From NCBI GenBank assembly GCA_039621445.1, contig CP154956.1, forward strand, positions 44,745,291 to 44,809,290: a DNA stretch of 64,000 nt. The letters run 5' to 3'. Shown here one piece after another: positions 33,174 through 46,340 of the stretch. The translations under genes and the position numbers were made by a program. This DNA is from Euglena gracilis. Taxonomy: Eukaryota; Euglenida; Euglenophyceae; Euglenales. Positions within the stretch are counted from its first letter, which is position 1. The number at the start of each line of letters is the position of its first letter. Under the pieces are notes generated by a model. That model was not told where the DNA came from. It searched no databases and was given only the letters and a program-made list of their open reading frames with translations.

Positions 33174-36100
33174 CTGGCAAAAACAGACCATGAGTGATGC
33201 AAAACACCGGTAGGGTCACGGTGCCGTGGGGACCAGGTTTTGGCGCAAATTACTGAAGAACCAACGGACATCACCAGGAAGTGTGAAGGAGGGTGCCAAA
33301 AATGACACACTATCTGGCCACATCGGCGACTGCTGAGAGGGAAAAACGGAGGGAAAAAAACAGCGGGTAAAACAAAAAACAAGGGCGGAGGGGAGGGCAG
33401 CACGGAAGGGCCTGGGGGGATGGGGAGGGGGGTCCCACAGGGGAGGGGAAAATGGTCCCAGGGGGTGGGGGTCCACCAGGGGGGGGGGGGGGACGGGTGG
33501 GGGGGGGGGCGGGGGGTCAATTTTTGGCTCAAATTTTCAAAAATTGGGGTGGGGACCTCTCTGAATCCCAAGTAATTTCCCGAAATCCCCCCCGTTGATT
33601 CAAAATCCCATTGACAATTCCCACACGGCATCAAAATTTTCAAATTGAGCCTGGGACGAAATACATACCCGGCAAAGCGCCAGAAATCTTTGCCTTGGAG
33701 ACGAGGGGGGGGGATGGAGGGGTCCCCCCCCCCCCCTCCTCCCCGGGGGATACCCCCGGGGAGGGGGGTCCCCCACCCTGGGCCCCCCGGGGGGGGGGGG
33801 GGGGGGGGACCCCCAAAAACCCCCGAAATCGGCCGGGGGGGGAGCACAAAAAAATTCAAAGAAATCTCCACCCAGCCCCCCCTCCGTAATCCCCACCCCC
33901 CCCACCCCCCCCCGGGGGGGGGGGCCGACAAAACTGGCCAAGGCCAATACCCGCGCACGCCAGAACCCTCACGAAGTAGGGACCCCCTTCCGCCAGACCC
34001 CCCCCACCCTCCCCTCACCGCGGAGCTCCAGTCCCTGGGGAGGGGGCACCCACCCACCCCGGGCCCACGCCACAAAAAATGGCCTCGCGAAGAGTGCTTA
34101 GCACCAAAAATATATCTGTTCGGCCAGACTCGGGGTCTGAAAAAACCCTGCCTGGGACTGGAGGGATTCACGGCGGATCGTCGCCACGCCGGTATCCCCG
34201 AACCTCCCCTCAGCACCGCGTCGCCGTACCCTCCACTACTGCGGACTCTCTTCCAGCTGCGGGGGGCGCAGGGGACGGGGCACAGAGCCTGGCGAAAAAA
34301 GTCTGCCCTTCGCCACTGGACCCGAGTTCTTGGACTTTCTGGCAAAGTTCTCGAAAAGGAGGCGTCAGTTCGGACTCGAGGGCGGCAGGATCAAAAATCC
34401 TCAAACCCTCACACCGAAGTGCTACTGGGACGTGAGAGTCGTCACCGGGCACAGGGACGGGGGTGGGACGGGAAGGCACCGCAGCACGCACGCCTGTCTG
34501 GACGTGGCGAGAGTAGAAGGGCAGGCCCAGCGTCACCTTGCTGAGGGGCATGCTGTGCCGCACCGTCTGCTCCGCCAGCTGGAACGTCGAGTGCCGGCCG
34601 CGCGCATCGTACGCCATGCTGCGGGGGAGCGGGAGGCATTGATGTGAGGGCAGGCGGGGGATGCGGGTCCGGACACCTGAACGGATGACAGTAGGCGATG
34701 GATTTTGCGCGATGGACTGCCGAGATGTTGATGTGGCTCTGAGACCATCCTTGTAAACCCCCCCCAAATAACACCCCCCCCCGGTGTGTTATTTGGGCGC
34801 CCGAACTGGCCTCCAGGGGGGGGGGGGGGTTATTTGGGGGGGTGTTATTTTTACATGGAAAACCAAAGGAAAACAGGGGGGGGTGTTATTTGGGCGCCCC
34901 CGAGGGGGGGTGTGTTATTTGGGGGGGGGATACAACACAATTGGAAAGGATCGGCTCGCCGAAATCCCACTGCAGAGTATCGTCAGATCCCACTGCAGGA
35001 ATCGTCAGAATTTCACCGGCATGAAAAATCATGGTTCATGTTCACCATTATGGCATGAGTTGACCAGACATCCACAAATCAAAAACCGTGAAGATGGGAG
35101 AGTCCCCAATGGTGTGGTGTGCAATACCAACAATGGACGCATAGGGACAACAGGGGGAGAAGGAGAAGGAAGGGAGTCGAGGGGGACAGCATGCCTGTGG
35201 AAATAGTCCACCTCTGCCATACTGGAAAGCAGCTGTTCCTGCCGCCCGTCAGGGTAGTACGCCATGGACAAGCAGCAGACTTTGATGGTTTGGAGAACCA
35301 TCAAAGTCAATCGCAGCTCTCCCACATGAAACCCAAAGGCACATACACAGCATCAAATTCCAAGATTGATGCAAGAAGAAATTCCTACAGGAGGAATTAA
35401 ATTACAATTTTCCACACACAAAAATATTTCTTAGTGTAACAGAACTCCCAGTAGAAGTGCGTTTGACGGCAACGGCACAGGGCGGTCCTTAAGCAAAAAA
35501 AAAAATCCTGTCCCAATACACTTCAACCGAAAAATAAAGATTTTCGCCGGGGAAATTTTTTGAAAATTACTTTGAAAAATGAACCCAAAATACATCATTT
35601 TTTGATGGAAAACCACATTTTCCCCAAAAAATTTCCAAAATTTTAGGGTTGAAAATTGTTAGTTATTAGGAGGGGAATCAAAAAAATGCAGGTCAAAAAA
35701 ATGGGACCAAATTTTGGCATTTTTGCTTCAAAAACATCCCAAAATCAAAATTTTGAGAAATGTTGAAATTTTGGAAGGTGTGAAAAAAATGGGGTTTGGG
35801 GGGTTTTTGGGGGGACATATGGGTCGCAAAATATGTCAAAAAAAACCACAAATTTTGGCAAATTTTGGTATAACCCCCCCCTCAAAGTGGGGAAGTTGGG
35901 AAAACGGGGATTTGGGCCGAAAAGAATTTTGAAAATGTCTTTGAAAAATGAACCCAAAATACATGATTTTTTGATGGAAAACCACATTCTTTCACAAAAA
36001 AAATCTCAAAAAGTTCAGGGTAAAATTTGGTAATTTTTAGGAGGGGGGTGGAAAATAACGACGGTCAAAAAAAGTGGACCAAATTTTGGCACAGTCAAAA

Positions 36101-39100
36101 TTTTACTGACATTTTTTCTCTTGGAATTTTTTTGGATTTTCACTGGCTTTTTTGCTTCAAAAAACTCTCAAAATTAAATTTTTGAGAAAAGGTTGAATTT
36201 TTGGAAGGTGTGAAAAAATGGGGGTTTGAGGGGTTTTTAGGGGGACCTCCCATATGGGTCCCAAAATGGGGCAAAAAAAAACACCCGGCGCCGAAGGCGC
36301 TGGAAAATTTTTTCGGGTCCAGTTTTTCGGGTTTCTGTGTATTGGGGGGGGGGGGGCGGTCCTTAACTAAAAAAAAAAATCCCATCCCTTATGGACCGCC
36401 CTGCAACGGCATGGAAACAAAATACTTTCCTCTCTAAGAAGATGTGTTATGCTCAAAGTTTTTCGAAAATGCCGTATTTCCTTCGGCCAAATGTGCTTTC
36501 CCGGAGATAAACTGCGGGTGTTGGGGGGATTTATCGCCACTCCCAAAGGAAGTCACTTTATGCAAGCTGTTTCCACTGAAGAAAAAAAAGTATTGTCCCA
36601 TAACTACCATGCTTCTTTTTATAACAAGGATCCCCACTCCCCTGGGGAAGGGGGTACCCCCCAACCACCCAGCCCAGCGCGGGATCCCCCTGAGGGGGAG
36701 ACCTCAAAAAATCGGGCCGTCCGAGGGCATTTTCCCAAAAGCATTTTCCCTTTTTCTTCACCAGGGGGGTGTCTAAGTGGTTTTTTTTTGGTTCGTCCGT
36801 CTGGGGGGATTCGCACTTCCAAGCCTGGGCATCACCCAGTCCGGGTGCCCCGCCGTTTGGAACGCAACGCGGGTCTCTGCGATGAGGCTGCCCAGCCGGC
36901 TCCACTCCGCCTGGGACACCCAGCGGGGGTTGGCGAATGCCGGCGGCGGATGTCCAATCCAGCATCCCAACGGTGTGCCCTCACGGACCAAACACCCGCC
37001 AGGTCAGCAATGGCCTGGTGTGGGCGTTGGTGTTTGGAGGCAAACCTGGTTCTGGGGGTACTCCCAGTTGTAGTCCACGCCGTGGAAGCCGTACTTCTCG
37101 ATGAACGCCACCAGGCGCTTCAGGAATCGCCGCCGCGTCTTGGGCCGCGCGGTCATCGCCGGGAAGCCCTGGGTGCGGCCGTACCCGCCGAAGCAGATCT
37201 GGACCTTCGTGCCGTGGCGCGCCGCGGCAGCGGTCAGCTGCGCGAGGGCCGTGGGCGGGGGCAGCAGCAGGGGGCTGCCAGTTGGGGGGGGGGGAGGGCA
37301 GAACGGGAAGGCCTGGTGGGGGGGTCAACCCGGGAGGTGGGTGGGGGGGGGGGAGTCGACCCCCCCACCCACCACAGCATTTTCACCGATTTCAGGAGAA
37401 CGGGGATTTGGGCCGAAAAGAATTTTGAATTTTTTTTGAAAAATGCACCCAAAACATATATTTTTTGATGGAAAACCACATTTTTTCACAAAAAAAATCT
37501 CAAAATTTCAGGGTAAAAAATTGGTAGTTTTTAGGAGGGGGGTGAAAAAAAAATGCAGGTCAAAAAAAAGTAAACCAAATTTTGGCACAGTCAAATTTTA
37601 CTGCCATTTTTTCTTTGAAATTTTTTGGACTTTCAATGGCATTTTTTTGCTTCAAAAACCTCTCAAATTCAAAAATTTGAGAAAATGTTGAAATTTTTGA
37701 AGGTGTGAAAAAATGGGGTTTTCAGGGGTTTTTGGGCGGACCTCCCATATGGGTCCCAAAATGGGGCAAAAAAACACCCGGCGCTGAAGGCGCCGGAAAA
37801 TTTTTTTCGGGTCCAAAAATTGGTGCTCCCGGAGATACGGGAAGAGGTGGTGCGGGGGGGGTCGACCCCCCCACCCACCATGCAGGGGGGGGGTGGTCGA
37901 CCCCCCCCCACCCACCACCCTGGCTGTTTGGCCGATTCCCGTTCTGCCCTGGGGGAGGGGGCGCCATCACACCCCGGCCGGCGGAGCAATTGGTCATTTC
38001 GGTTTCGGTTCCCATTCCGTGTGCTGAGGCGGGCGACCAGCAGCGCGGTGCTGGACAAGTGGGGGGCAGGGCCTCGGCGGCCCCCTGACCACCCGATCCA
38101 GCGCCTGCAGTCCGCCCTCCGGCGCAATCTCTGCAAGGGAGGGGGGGGGCTCTTCCCCACTGCCCCAGCCCTCCGGGGCCAACCGAGGCAGCGGCTCATT
38201 GGCGGGGGGGGGGGGTGCCTTCTGACGCCCCCCCCCCCTGCGACTGGCGGGGATGGCCACTGCGTTCAGTGGCGCCGGCCGGGAAATTGCGGGCCACGAA
38301 CCGCCCTTTCCGGCGGGGGTGAGAAAGAGACAAGTACCTGGAGTGCCGGGAGTGCCACTGCTGGGAGTGCAGTTCCCCCCGTCGGGAGGGCCCACAAAGA
38401 GGTGCACCGATCTTGGACCCCCCCAGGGGTGTTGCACTATCCGGACGAATTGCAGTCTATGTCCCTTGCATTGTCCTTGGACATTCCACCCAGAGATGCG
38501 AGCGATTGACGCCTCAGTCGGGTATGGGTCAGCCCTGGTCCACCCCTTGGGGATGCATCCTGGGCCCTGACAGAAAAAACAGGCTCAAAAAAATGCGAAG
38601 TGCACCTTGTCAAACAACTTCTGTGCCGTTTTGCCGTTTGAAAATCACAATGATTCCTGTGTCTCACTTGTTGATTGGTTCTTAACGCCTTCCTTTTACA
38701 GCTTAGAACCAGGTACAAAATCCATGCTTGGGTTTTTCCACCCCAAAGAAAACGTCGTTGAACAGAAGCAAAAAAAGGCATAATTTGTCAAGATAAGAAA
38801 AATGCGTGTGGTAGACATACCCCAGACATACCCCCACCCCACTGCCACCCCAGCACACCGATCGAGAAGACAATCAAGTGGGTCAGGTGGGCGCACTGCT
38901 CGTCAAAGTCCACCGCAGGCAAGGAGCCCGACGGACCGATGCCCACACAACCCCATCACTGAGCCGTACACCCCTGCTGGAAAGGGGAGGGGGGTTGGCG
39001 GAGGAGCAGGAGTGACGCAAAGCCAGGTGCCCCCCCTGTGGTCAATGGGTGAAGGGACAATCCCCCCTCATGTTTGTATTAAAAAAAAGCTTAAAAAAAA

Positions 39101-40285
39101 TTGGTTTGGGTTTTTTGAAACGTGAAACAATCAGAACAAAAAAAATTGTTCATAATGCAAAAGCTTGTTCATCATAAAAAGAAAATTTAAAAATCATTGC
39201 AAAATCATCGGAAAACATATTTTTCGTTTTTTAATGACTTTTGGGGGGTAATAAAAAGACTTTGGAGGAAACATTTTTGTATGCCATTCCAAGGACACTG
39301 TGAACAAAAAAAAATGCAATTTATCATGCAGGTCAGCTCCAGCAGTTTCACAACTCGTCGACACGTTTCGGATCGTCAAAAACACCAAATTAGCACCATT
39401 TCTTCAGGGATCAACACAAGAAAATTGTGAAAATCAACAAATGGAGGGACGACGTGCCACAAGCAGATCAAAAAACCTGGACCCCACCCCTTTAAACCAA
39501 AATTCTCAATAAATATGTGTTGGTGTGGGTAAATGCGCACACTGACACAAAAATGCTTAAATGCGACTTACACCGCCCAAATCATCCCTAACGTTTTTTG
39601 TTCATTGTGGTTTTTCGAGAAATGTGTTGAAACCTAAAAATTGTGTGAAAATTTATGGCAAAACTTTGATAAAAAGTAAGTCCCACTGGAAAGACAACGA
39701 CCATGAATGCCATAAATTTTATTAATGGATCTTGCAAAGCTTCAAAAGAAAGAAAAACCATGACCTTCCAAAAAAAATATCAGCCTTGTACAAATACAAA
39801 ACAAAACATTGATAAACAGAAACGTATATGGAAAAAAGTTCACAGATATGTTTTGCAAGGATTGGGGGAAAAAATGCAACATATGACTTAAGATGAAATA
39901 TTTGAGGAAAGCGCAATTTCTTGTCATCTCTGGTGCACAACACCGGAAGAAAAATATTCGGAATTAAATTTTCAGCATCACAAGGGATGGGATTGGGTCA
40001 TAACCTGGGGGTCATGTAGACACCAGGGATGAATTGGAATTGGTGAGAGGGGACAACCCTGGACACCATCCTTATCCTGAACTCTGCAGAGGAGCCCTCT
40101 GGACGTTGTGGCGCACACACCAACCTGGAGGGCCCCTTGGGCTTGTCCCACTTCGGGTACCCAGCGGTATACTCCGGCAGGTAGCCCACCACTGCGAAGC
40201 TGGAGCGGAGGGCCCCGGCGATGGGGAACAGTCCGAGGAGGAGGAGGGGGAGGAGGAGAGGTGCCCAGCCTCGAGACTGGGCCAT
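32982..40285 (-). CDS. Glycoside hydrolase family 18 (chitinase-like) gene, secreted or ER-resident
   Basis: Exons from 40285 down to the TAG at 32982. Family landmarks appear in order: signal peptide; first strand VVGYLPEY; HLTHLIVFSIE; EGGLQALDR; KVQICFGGYGR; the active-site strand YGFHGVDYNWEYP; LSMAYYPDGRQEQLL; VDYFH-S-MAYDARGRHSTF; KVTLGLPFYSR; and GLGGVMIWESGLD. GH18 enzymes cleave chitin or related beta-1,4 GlcNAc chains using the Glu of DxxDxDxE. Here the motif is HxxDxNxE: the catalytic Glu is present, the first Asp is His and the Asp two before Glu is Asn, so activity may be reduced or changed. The protein ends GGDEL, a possible ER-retention-like tail. At least one exon between LGLPFYSR and the last exon was not found, and the exon 1-2 junction is unresolved. 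Confidence 0.78.
34492..34618 (-). CDS. GH18 exon 7: MAYDARGRHSTF to LGLPFYSR
   Basis: Acceptor CCCCCGCAG followed by C-ATG-GCG. It encodes MAYDARGRHSTFQLAEQTV and SKVTLGLPFYSRHVQTG, the sixth and seventh barrel strands. The donor is either GGC|GTGCGT (34492) or a second GC site two bases earlier. Confidence 0.7.
34756..34930. mobile_element. TA-flanked G-run inverted-repeat element, 175 bp
   Basis: Ends AACCCCCCCCAAATAACAC and GTGTTATTTGGGGGGG flanked by TA. Four GTTATTTGGG words in one orientation and one inverted. Inserted in the intron between GH18 exons 6 and 7. Confidence 0.58.
35195..35316 (-). CDS. GH18 exon 6 with GC donor
   Basis: Encodes LSMAYYPDGRQEQLLSSMAE and VDYFH. It ends CACAG|GCATGC, a GC donor: only this end gives phase 2 and joins to C|ATG of the next exon to make VDYFHSMAYD, the family consensus. 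The start at 35316 (GAG|CTG) is chosen by phase and is less certain. Confidence 0.64.
35478..36403. mobile_element. Non-autonomous hAT-like element, 926 bp, TSD CAACGGCA
   Basis: Second copy of the family at 12215: left CAGGGCGGTCCTTAAG, right ATGGACCGCCCTG, flanked exactly by CAACGGCA (35470-35477 and 36404-36411). It shares the interior cassettes (AATGAACCCAAAATACAT; TTTTTTGATGGAAAACCACA) and the GGCGCCGAAGGCGC hairpin at about 36287. It lacks the A/T-run block. Located in the intron between GH18 exons 5 and 6. Confidence 0.8.
36836..36910 (-). CDS. GH18 exon 5
   Basis: 75 nt, acceptor GTCCCAG, donor TGG|GTGATG, phase 0 to 0, encoding AEWSRLGSLIAETRVAFQTA. It fits the W-x-x-L-x-x-L-I helix that follows the catalytic strand in GH18 proteins. 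Confidence 0.66.
37046..37237 (-). CDS. GH18 exon 4: substrate-cleft strand and catalytic motif
   Basis: 192 nt, acceptor CTCGCGCAG, donor CAG|GTTTGC, phase 0 to 0, 64 codons. It encodes KVQICFGGYGRTQGF (the SxGG-like strand, with CFGG) and KYGFHGVDYNWEYP, the active-site strand. Glu of NWE is the expected proton donor. Confidence 0.82.
37320..37920. mobile_element. Chimeric element: hAT-like interior with GTCGACCCCC ends
   Basis: Interior from about 37390 to 37820 matches the 35478 element (GGATTTGGGCCGAAAAGAAT through GGCGCTGAAGGCGCCGG), but instead of CAGGGCGG ends it has copies of GGTGGGTGGGGG and GTCGACCCCCCCACCCACC on both sides. Located just downstream of the GH18 exon 4 acceptor side, within the intron towards exon 3. 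Confidence 0.5.
38090..38130 (-). CDS. GH18 micro-exon 3: IAPEGGLQALDRV
   Basis: 41-nt exon, acceptor CCTTGCAG, donor GTG|GTCAGG, phases 1 to 0. It completes FSIE-IAPEGGLQALDRV, exactly the family spacing before the next strand. Too short to find without the family pattern. Confidence 0.68.
38859..38913 (-). CDS. GH18 exon 2: HLTHLIVFSIE strand
   Basis: VDFDEQCAHLTHLIVFSI with donor ATCG|GTGTGC, phase 1, giving Glu with the next exon. The conserved reading begins at GTG (38913), but the expected AG is missing there (CCTGCGGTGG); a usable AG inside the exon (GACGAG|CAG) would drop VDFDE and match the phase-0 donor at 40119. Confidence 0.66.
40125..40285 (-). CDS. GH18 exon 1: signal peptide and first barrel strand
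   Basis: MAQSRGWAPLLLPLLLLGLF followed by PIAGALRSSFAVVGYLPEY is a classic signal peptide plus first GH18 strand. An in-frame ATG lies 15 bp upstream (40300); the 40285 start gives the cleaner signal peptide. The donor is uncertain: CTCCAG|GTTGG (40125), TTG|GTGTGTG (40119) or GG|GTACCC further upstream are all possible. Confidence 0.7.
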
Positions 40286-42177
<1,892 letters not shown>

Positions 42178-42370
42178 CTACGCCTTGGGGGGCAGGCACG
42201 CCAGGAAGCGGGAGGGGGCGGCCGCCGCAGCGGCCGGCGAGGTCCCCACCTTGGGCGGGAGGCTGGACAGGAAGCGCCCGGGCCCGCCGGCCACCGGGGC
42301 CGGGGGGGCCGCCCGCAGCGGCGTCTCCTCTGGGGCGGCCTTGGGGGCGGAGTGGTCGCGGACAGCCGCG
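42178..42370 (-). CDS. Terminal exon of an unidentified gene, RFLxxLPPK repeats
   Basis: Acceptor CCCACAG after a pyrimidine run, 63 codons and a TAG at 42178. The Ala/Pro-rich peptide contains GRFLSSLPPKVG and SRFLACLPPKA as two copies of one short motif, the second forming the C terminus. AATAAA on the minus strand lies about 230 bp downstream. It may be the end of the SART1-like gene or of a separate one; no function assigned. Confidence 0.42.
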
Positions 42371-42711
42371 CTGTGGGGGGGGGGGGACAACAGCTGGTGA
42401 GGCCGTCGAGGGGAGGCCTGCCTGACTCAAGTGCCTTCGATGCAGTTCTCCCACAAGCCCTTGCACCGCCGCTCTGTTCAGTTGTCTGGGAGAGCTGCAT
42501 ACCTCCCAGGGACAGGTGTGCGCTTTTGACACGTGTGTCGTTTGTGCAGCTGAGACAGCTGCAACTTCGGTTTGCTTTCTATTTCTGAGTGATGCCAGTT
42601 TTTGGCGTTTTTGGAGAAATTGGTCTTTGCCGGTGCTTAAGGATATGCACATTTATTACCGGTAGGACACATTTTATGCCGTAGGACACAACGACAGAGG
42701 ACGTTGAGGTA

Positions 42712-43087
42712 ACCCCCAGATAAATTTGCAGTGCTCTAAAGTTTTGTTTTCCCAACTAACTGTGAAGGAGGGGAAAGCCAAAAAAGATCCGTCCAAAACT
42801 ATAAAGCACCCCAGGGAGTATGGATTTAATGCCCGAATATGCTCCCCCCCTATTGATAAAAGCCCGATCATAATACTATTCAGGAAAAAGCAGAAAATTT
42901 TGGGCGGATATGACAATTTTCCACCAGAAATCCTCCATTTCTGATTGATATTTGACTAAAATTGAAGGCCACCAAAGTTTACATTGGCCACCCAGAAAAG
43001 TTTGATCCCCACAAATATAAAATCCCCCTGAGGTCTTGAAATTCCACCCAAACATGAAGCTGGGGATTGTATTTGGGGGGGGGGGGT
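42712..43087. mobile_element. TA-flanked G-run inverted-repeat element
   Basis: Ends ACCCCCAGATAAAT and GTATTTGGGGGGGG flanked by TA; inner right part (ATAAAATCCCC-TGAGGTCTTGAAA) matches the 4480 element. Confidence 0.5.
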
Positions 43088-43529
43088 TAACTCTAACCCC
43101 CCTTCACAAGGGAGGGAAAAATGTGAAAAATGATGCACCTATTGTGAGCAGTCAGGAGGTGTTCAGCACAGAAAATTATTTTGAATGCCATAATTATCTG
43201 TTATCCAATGAATAGAGTCATCATGCTATGTTACACTTATAAATAAATAGAAACAGCAACAAATTGCTTTCAGGAAAAAGGGTCAATTGGTCCATCTATG
43301 GTTTTGGGTACTGCCCAAAAACCTTTGCAGGGGCAAAGCCATTGGGGGGTGCGCAGGCGGATCGACACAGGAAACCTGGAGGCGTCCACGCTGGCCGACA
43401 ACCGGGCAGACTTGTTGGGCGGGGGCGGGCCAGGCGTTGGCCTGGCACCAAAGCAGCATTGCTAAACCACCCAAAGGCAAAGAGGGGAGGGGCATGGAAC
43501 GAGGCAGCCATGGGGCAGCGCCTGGGTGG

Positions 43530-43581
43530 GGACTTCTTGCGCTTCCGCACGTACTTGGAGGTGGGCTTGTCCCCCTCTCCC
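43530..43581 (-). CDS. Candidate exon with basic NLS-like cluster
   Basis: After acceptor GCCTGCAG one frame reads GEGDKPTSKYVRKRKKSPPR; a possible donor AA|GTCCCC ends it. Basic cluster and GC-rich island suggest coding, but other frames are open too. Confidence 0.27.
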
Positions 43582-44194
43582 CTGCAGGCCCAAATGCACC
43601 ATGGCTAAATGAACCCAGGCCCGGACCCACACACCCACACACATGCACACGCGCACGATCACACGCTGGGGGGGATATGCAACAAGGCCCCTCAAAACAA
43701 TCAAAAAAGTGCAAAAAAAAATGCAAAATAAATTGTAAAATGCAAGCTGTGTGTATGTAAACTTCTTTAGCAGCTCCTTGGGATGGACATTTTTCCACTG
43801 GAGAGAACTTAGAGAATTTTGGCCTCCTTCAGGGAAAACTTTTTACTTTGCAAATTTTTGTAATGTAACATGGTGCCTGTTTTGGACAATTATTCCTACC
43901 TGCCCACCCCTTGCCCACTGACCCGGTTCCAACAACCCCCGGGGCGGTCATACTAACCGCACCCCCTGACCTGCAACCCCCAACAAGTGGGTGGTCAGTA
44001 AATAGGGTGGTCATTGGGCAAAGGGGGGCGGGCTCTTTTCTTTAACAGGACACATAAAAGCATAAACAAAACAGCGTCTTGCACACATTTCAAAAAAAAA
44101 TTCCCAAAAAGCTCCCAAAAACACCACACCAAATAAGCGTGGTAAACAAATGTGCAAAGTAACATGGTTGGTTTCCCAGTTGCATGCACTTGTA

Positions 44195-44611
44195 AACCCC
44201 CCCCCAAACCCCAAGTAATATCCCCCTCCCCGAATGATATTCCCCCCCCCCACCCAGGACCCGACTTCGGCCGCCGAAATAATCTCCCCCCCCCCATTCT
44301 TCACGGACCGACAAAGAAAAAAAAAGAGTTTTCCTGGGAACTGGAACCATATCTTTGTGCAAATTTTACATGAATTCTACCATTTTCGGATTGAAAATGG
44401 AAAGGAAATACCAAATTGCACCTTTTTGAGACAAAAATTCCACCCACCTTTAGGCCTTGATGGTGTTCAATATAGATACAATGCACTTTGCGGTCAAAAT
44501 TTTAAACCCGAAAAATTACGAAAAATTATCCAAATACTATCCCCCCCCAAATAATGGACTGTGACCGACCCAATGATGTACAGTATTCCCAGGGATATTT
44601 GGGGGGGGGGT
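44195..44611. mobile_element. TA-flanked G-run inverted-repeat element
   Basis: Ends AACCCCCCCCCAAACC and GATATTTGGGGGGGGG flanked by TA. Contains ATGATATTCCCCCCC and CCCCCCAAATAATGG words. Confidence 0.5.
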
Positions 44612-46240
44612 TATTTCATTGTGCAACTACTGTTCATGTGAAATTGTTCTAAGAATGTGTATATACAACTTCCAGCTGTCTGGTAGTAGAGCATTTTGAC
44701 TGTGCAATTGCCCCCCCCCCCAAAATTCGAAAATGCAAACTATAGAAAAAAATGTAAACTATGCAAAAAATGTGACTTTTCACAAAACTTTCATTATGCA
44801 AAACATGAAAAGTATGCAAAACAATGAAAATCTTCAAGATTTTGCAAAAAAAATGCAAACTATGCAACTTGCATGTTTCTCCCCCCTTGCACACGCACAC
44901 GCACACACGCACAAACATACACGCACACATACACACACAAATAAACCAACCTTCAAGTCAGATGGTTTAACACAAAAAGGTAGAAAATTGTAATAATGTA
45001 TTATATTTGTACTTTATGGTTTTTTTGTTTATACTTTGTGGTATTCACCCCGCTGGTTCTACATTCGGGCGGAATTTCAAAGACCCGGGGGCCCTATATT
45101 TGGGGGAGTCTGTATACAATCAGGGTAACTCATAGCAGTTCACCGCAAATGACATTTTAGGTGAAATTTTTTCTGACTCAATTTGAAATCTGTAAAACGT
45201 TTTTTAAAGAAATTAGTTATGGAAAACCACTATCACTGAAAAAAACGTACTTTATAAAAAAACGTACTTTATGAAGCAATTTTAGACTCTTTCAGAAGGG
45301 GGGGGGGGGTCATGCTCAGTCGCCAAATCAAGGACCCGGGCAGTTCTATATAGGGGGATCTGGTGGTCATTTTTTGTGTACTGGACTGAATGGGGCCCAA
45401 AGGAGAAATATAAAATGTATATAAAAATAGGAAAAAGTTTGGGAAATGCCTTTCGTGATTTCTTTTGCGATGTTTATGGCTCTGCAACTTCCATCGTGCT
45501 GCACCTTTGAGAGGAAAACAAAAAAAAATTAAAATGGTGATTTTTTTGGGGAAGGTTGTATTTGGTCAATTTTCTAAATTTATTTTCATTAATTTTTGGA
45601 TTTTGATTAGATCGTGCAAAGATTTTGGAGCTCAACGAAATGCAACACGCAATGTTTGTATCGGTTTTCCTTTTCTTGGGAGCAGGGGTTTTCTTAAGGA
45701 CCCCCCCCCCCGGGGGTCCAGCCTCCGGCTGGCAAAAAGGCTGCTGGCTGGAAATGAGCTGCTGGCTGGACCCCCCCCGGGGGGATAGGGGGGGGGGAGG
45801 GGGGGTCCGGGGGCTGGAGCGGGCTGGGCTGGGCTGGGTCGATGAAAACCAAAATTTTCTAACACATTTTTGCCGTTTTCGACATTTTGATGGATGGATC
45901 TGGATCAAGGCTGGGGGGCTGTGATGGAGGAAGCTGCAATGAGGGGAAAAAATGCATGGATAGGTGAGCTGGGCAGCCCAGTTGGCTGGCCAGCCTGCGA
46001 CCGGCTGGCCCGGCCTCCGGCCGTGCTGGACCCAACTTTATTTCACTCGACCCAATGAGAAGTGGGGTGTAGGCTTTGAGGCGCAAGCAAGCTTGTTGCC
46101 AACTCCACATCCACATCCACAGGGGATCCACAGGGAAAAATGGCAGGGAAAAATAGCCACTTTAAGAAAAAAAAAAAAAACGTGTCAATTTGGGGGGGGG
46201 GATGGTCCTTGCCATCTCCCATCGGGGGGGGGGGGGGCAC

Positions 46241-46340
46241 CCGGGCGGCGGTCTGCGGGGAGCCCCATGGCGTGGCTCGTCAACCGCCGCCGGTCCATCG
46301 CCTCGGGCCTCGCCATGGTGGTGGATGCGATGTCCCTCGG
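46241..46340 (-). CDS. Candidate exon, frame uncertain
   Basis: 100-nt GC-rich island between acceptor GCCTCAG and donor CGG|GTGCCC. Frames read either TMARPEAMDRRRLTSHAMG or HRIHHHGEARGDGPAAVDE; I cannot choose between them. Confidence 0.25.

Noticed and set aside
33104-34345. 413-codon minus ORF
   Set aside because: Pro/Gly-rich translation of G/C-run repeat DNA within the GH18 gene; may hide one missing exon but is not itself a protein.
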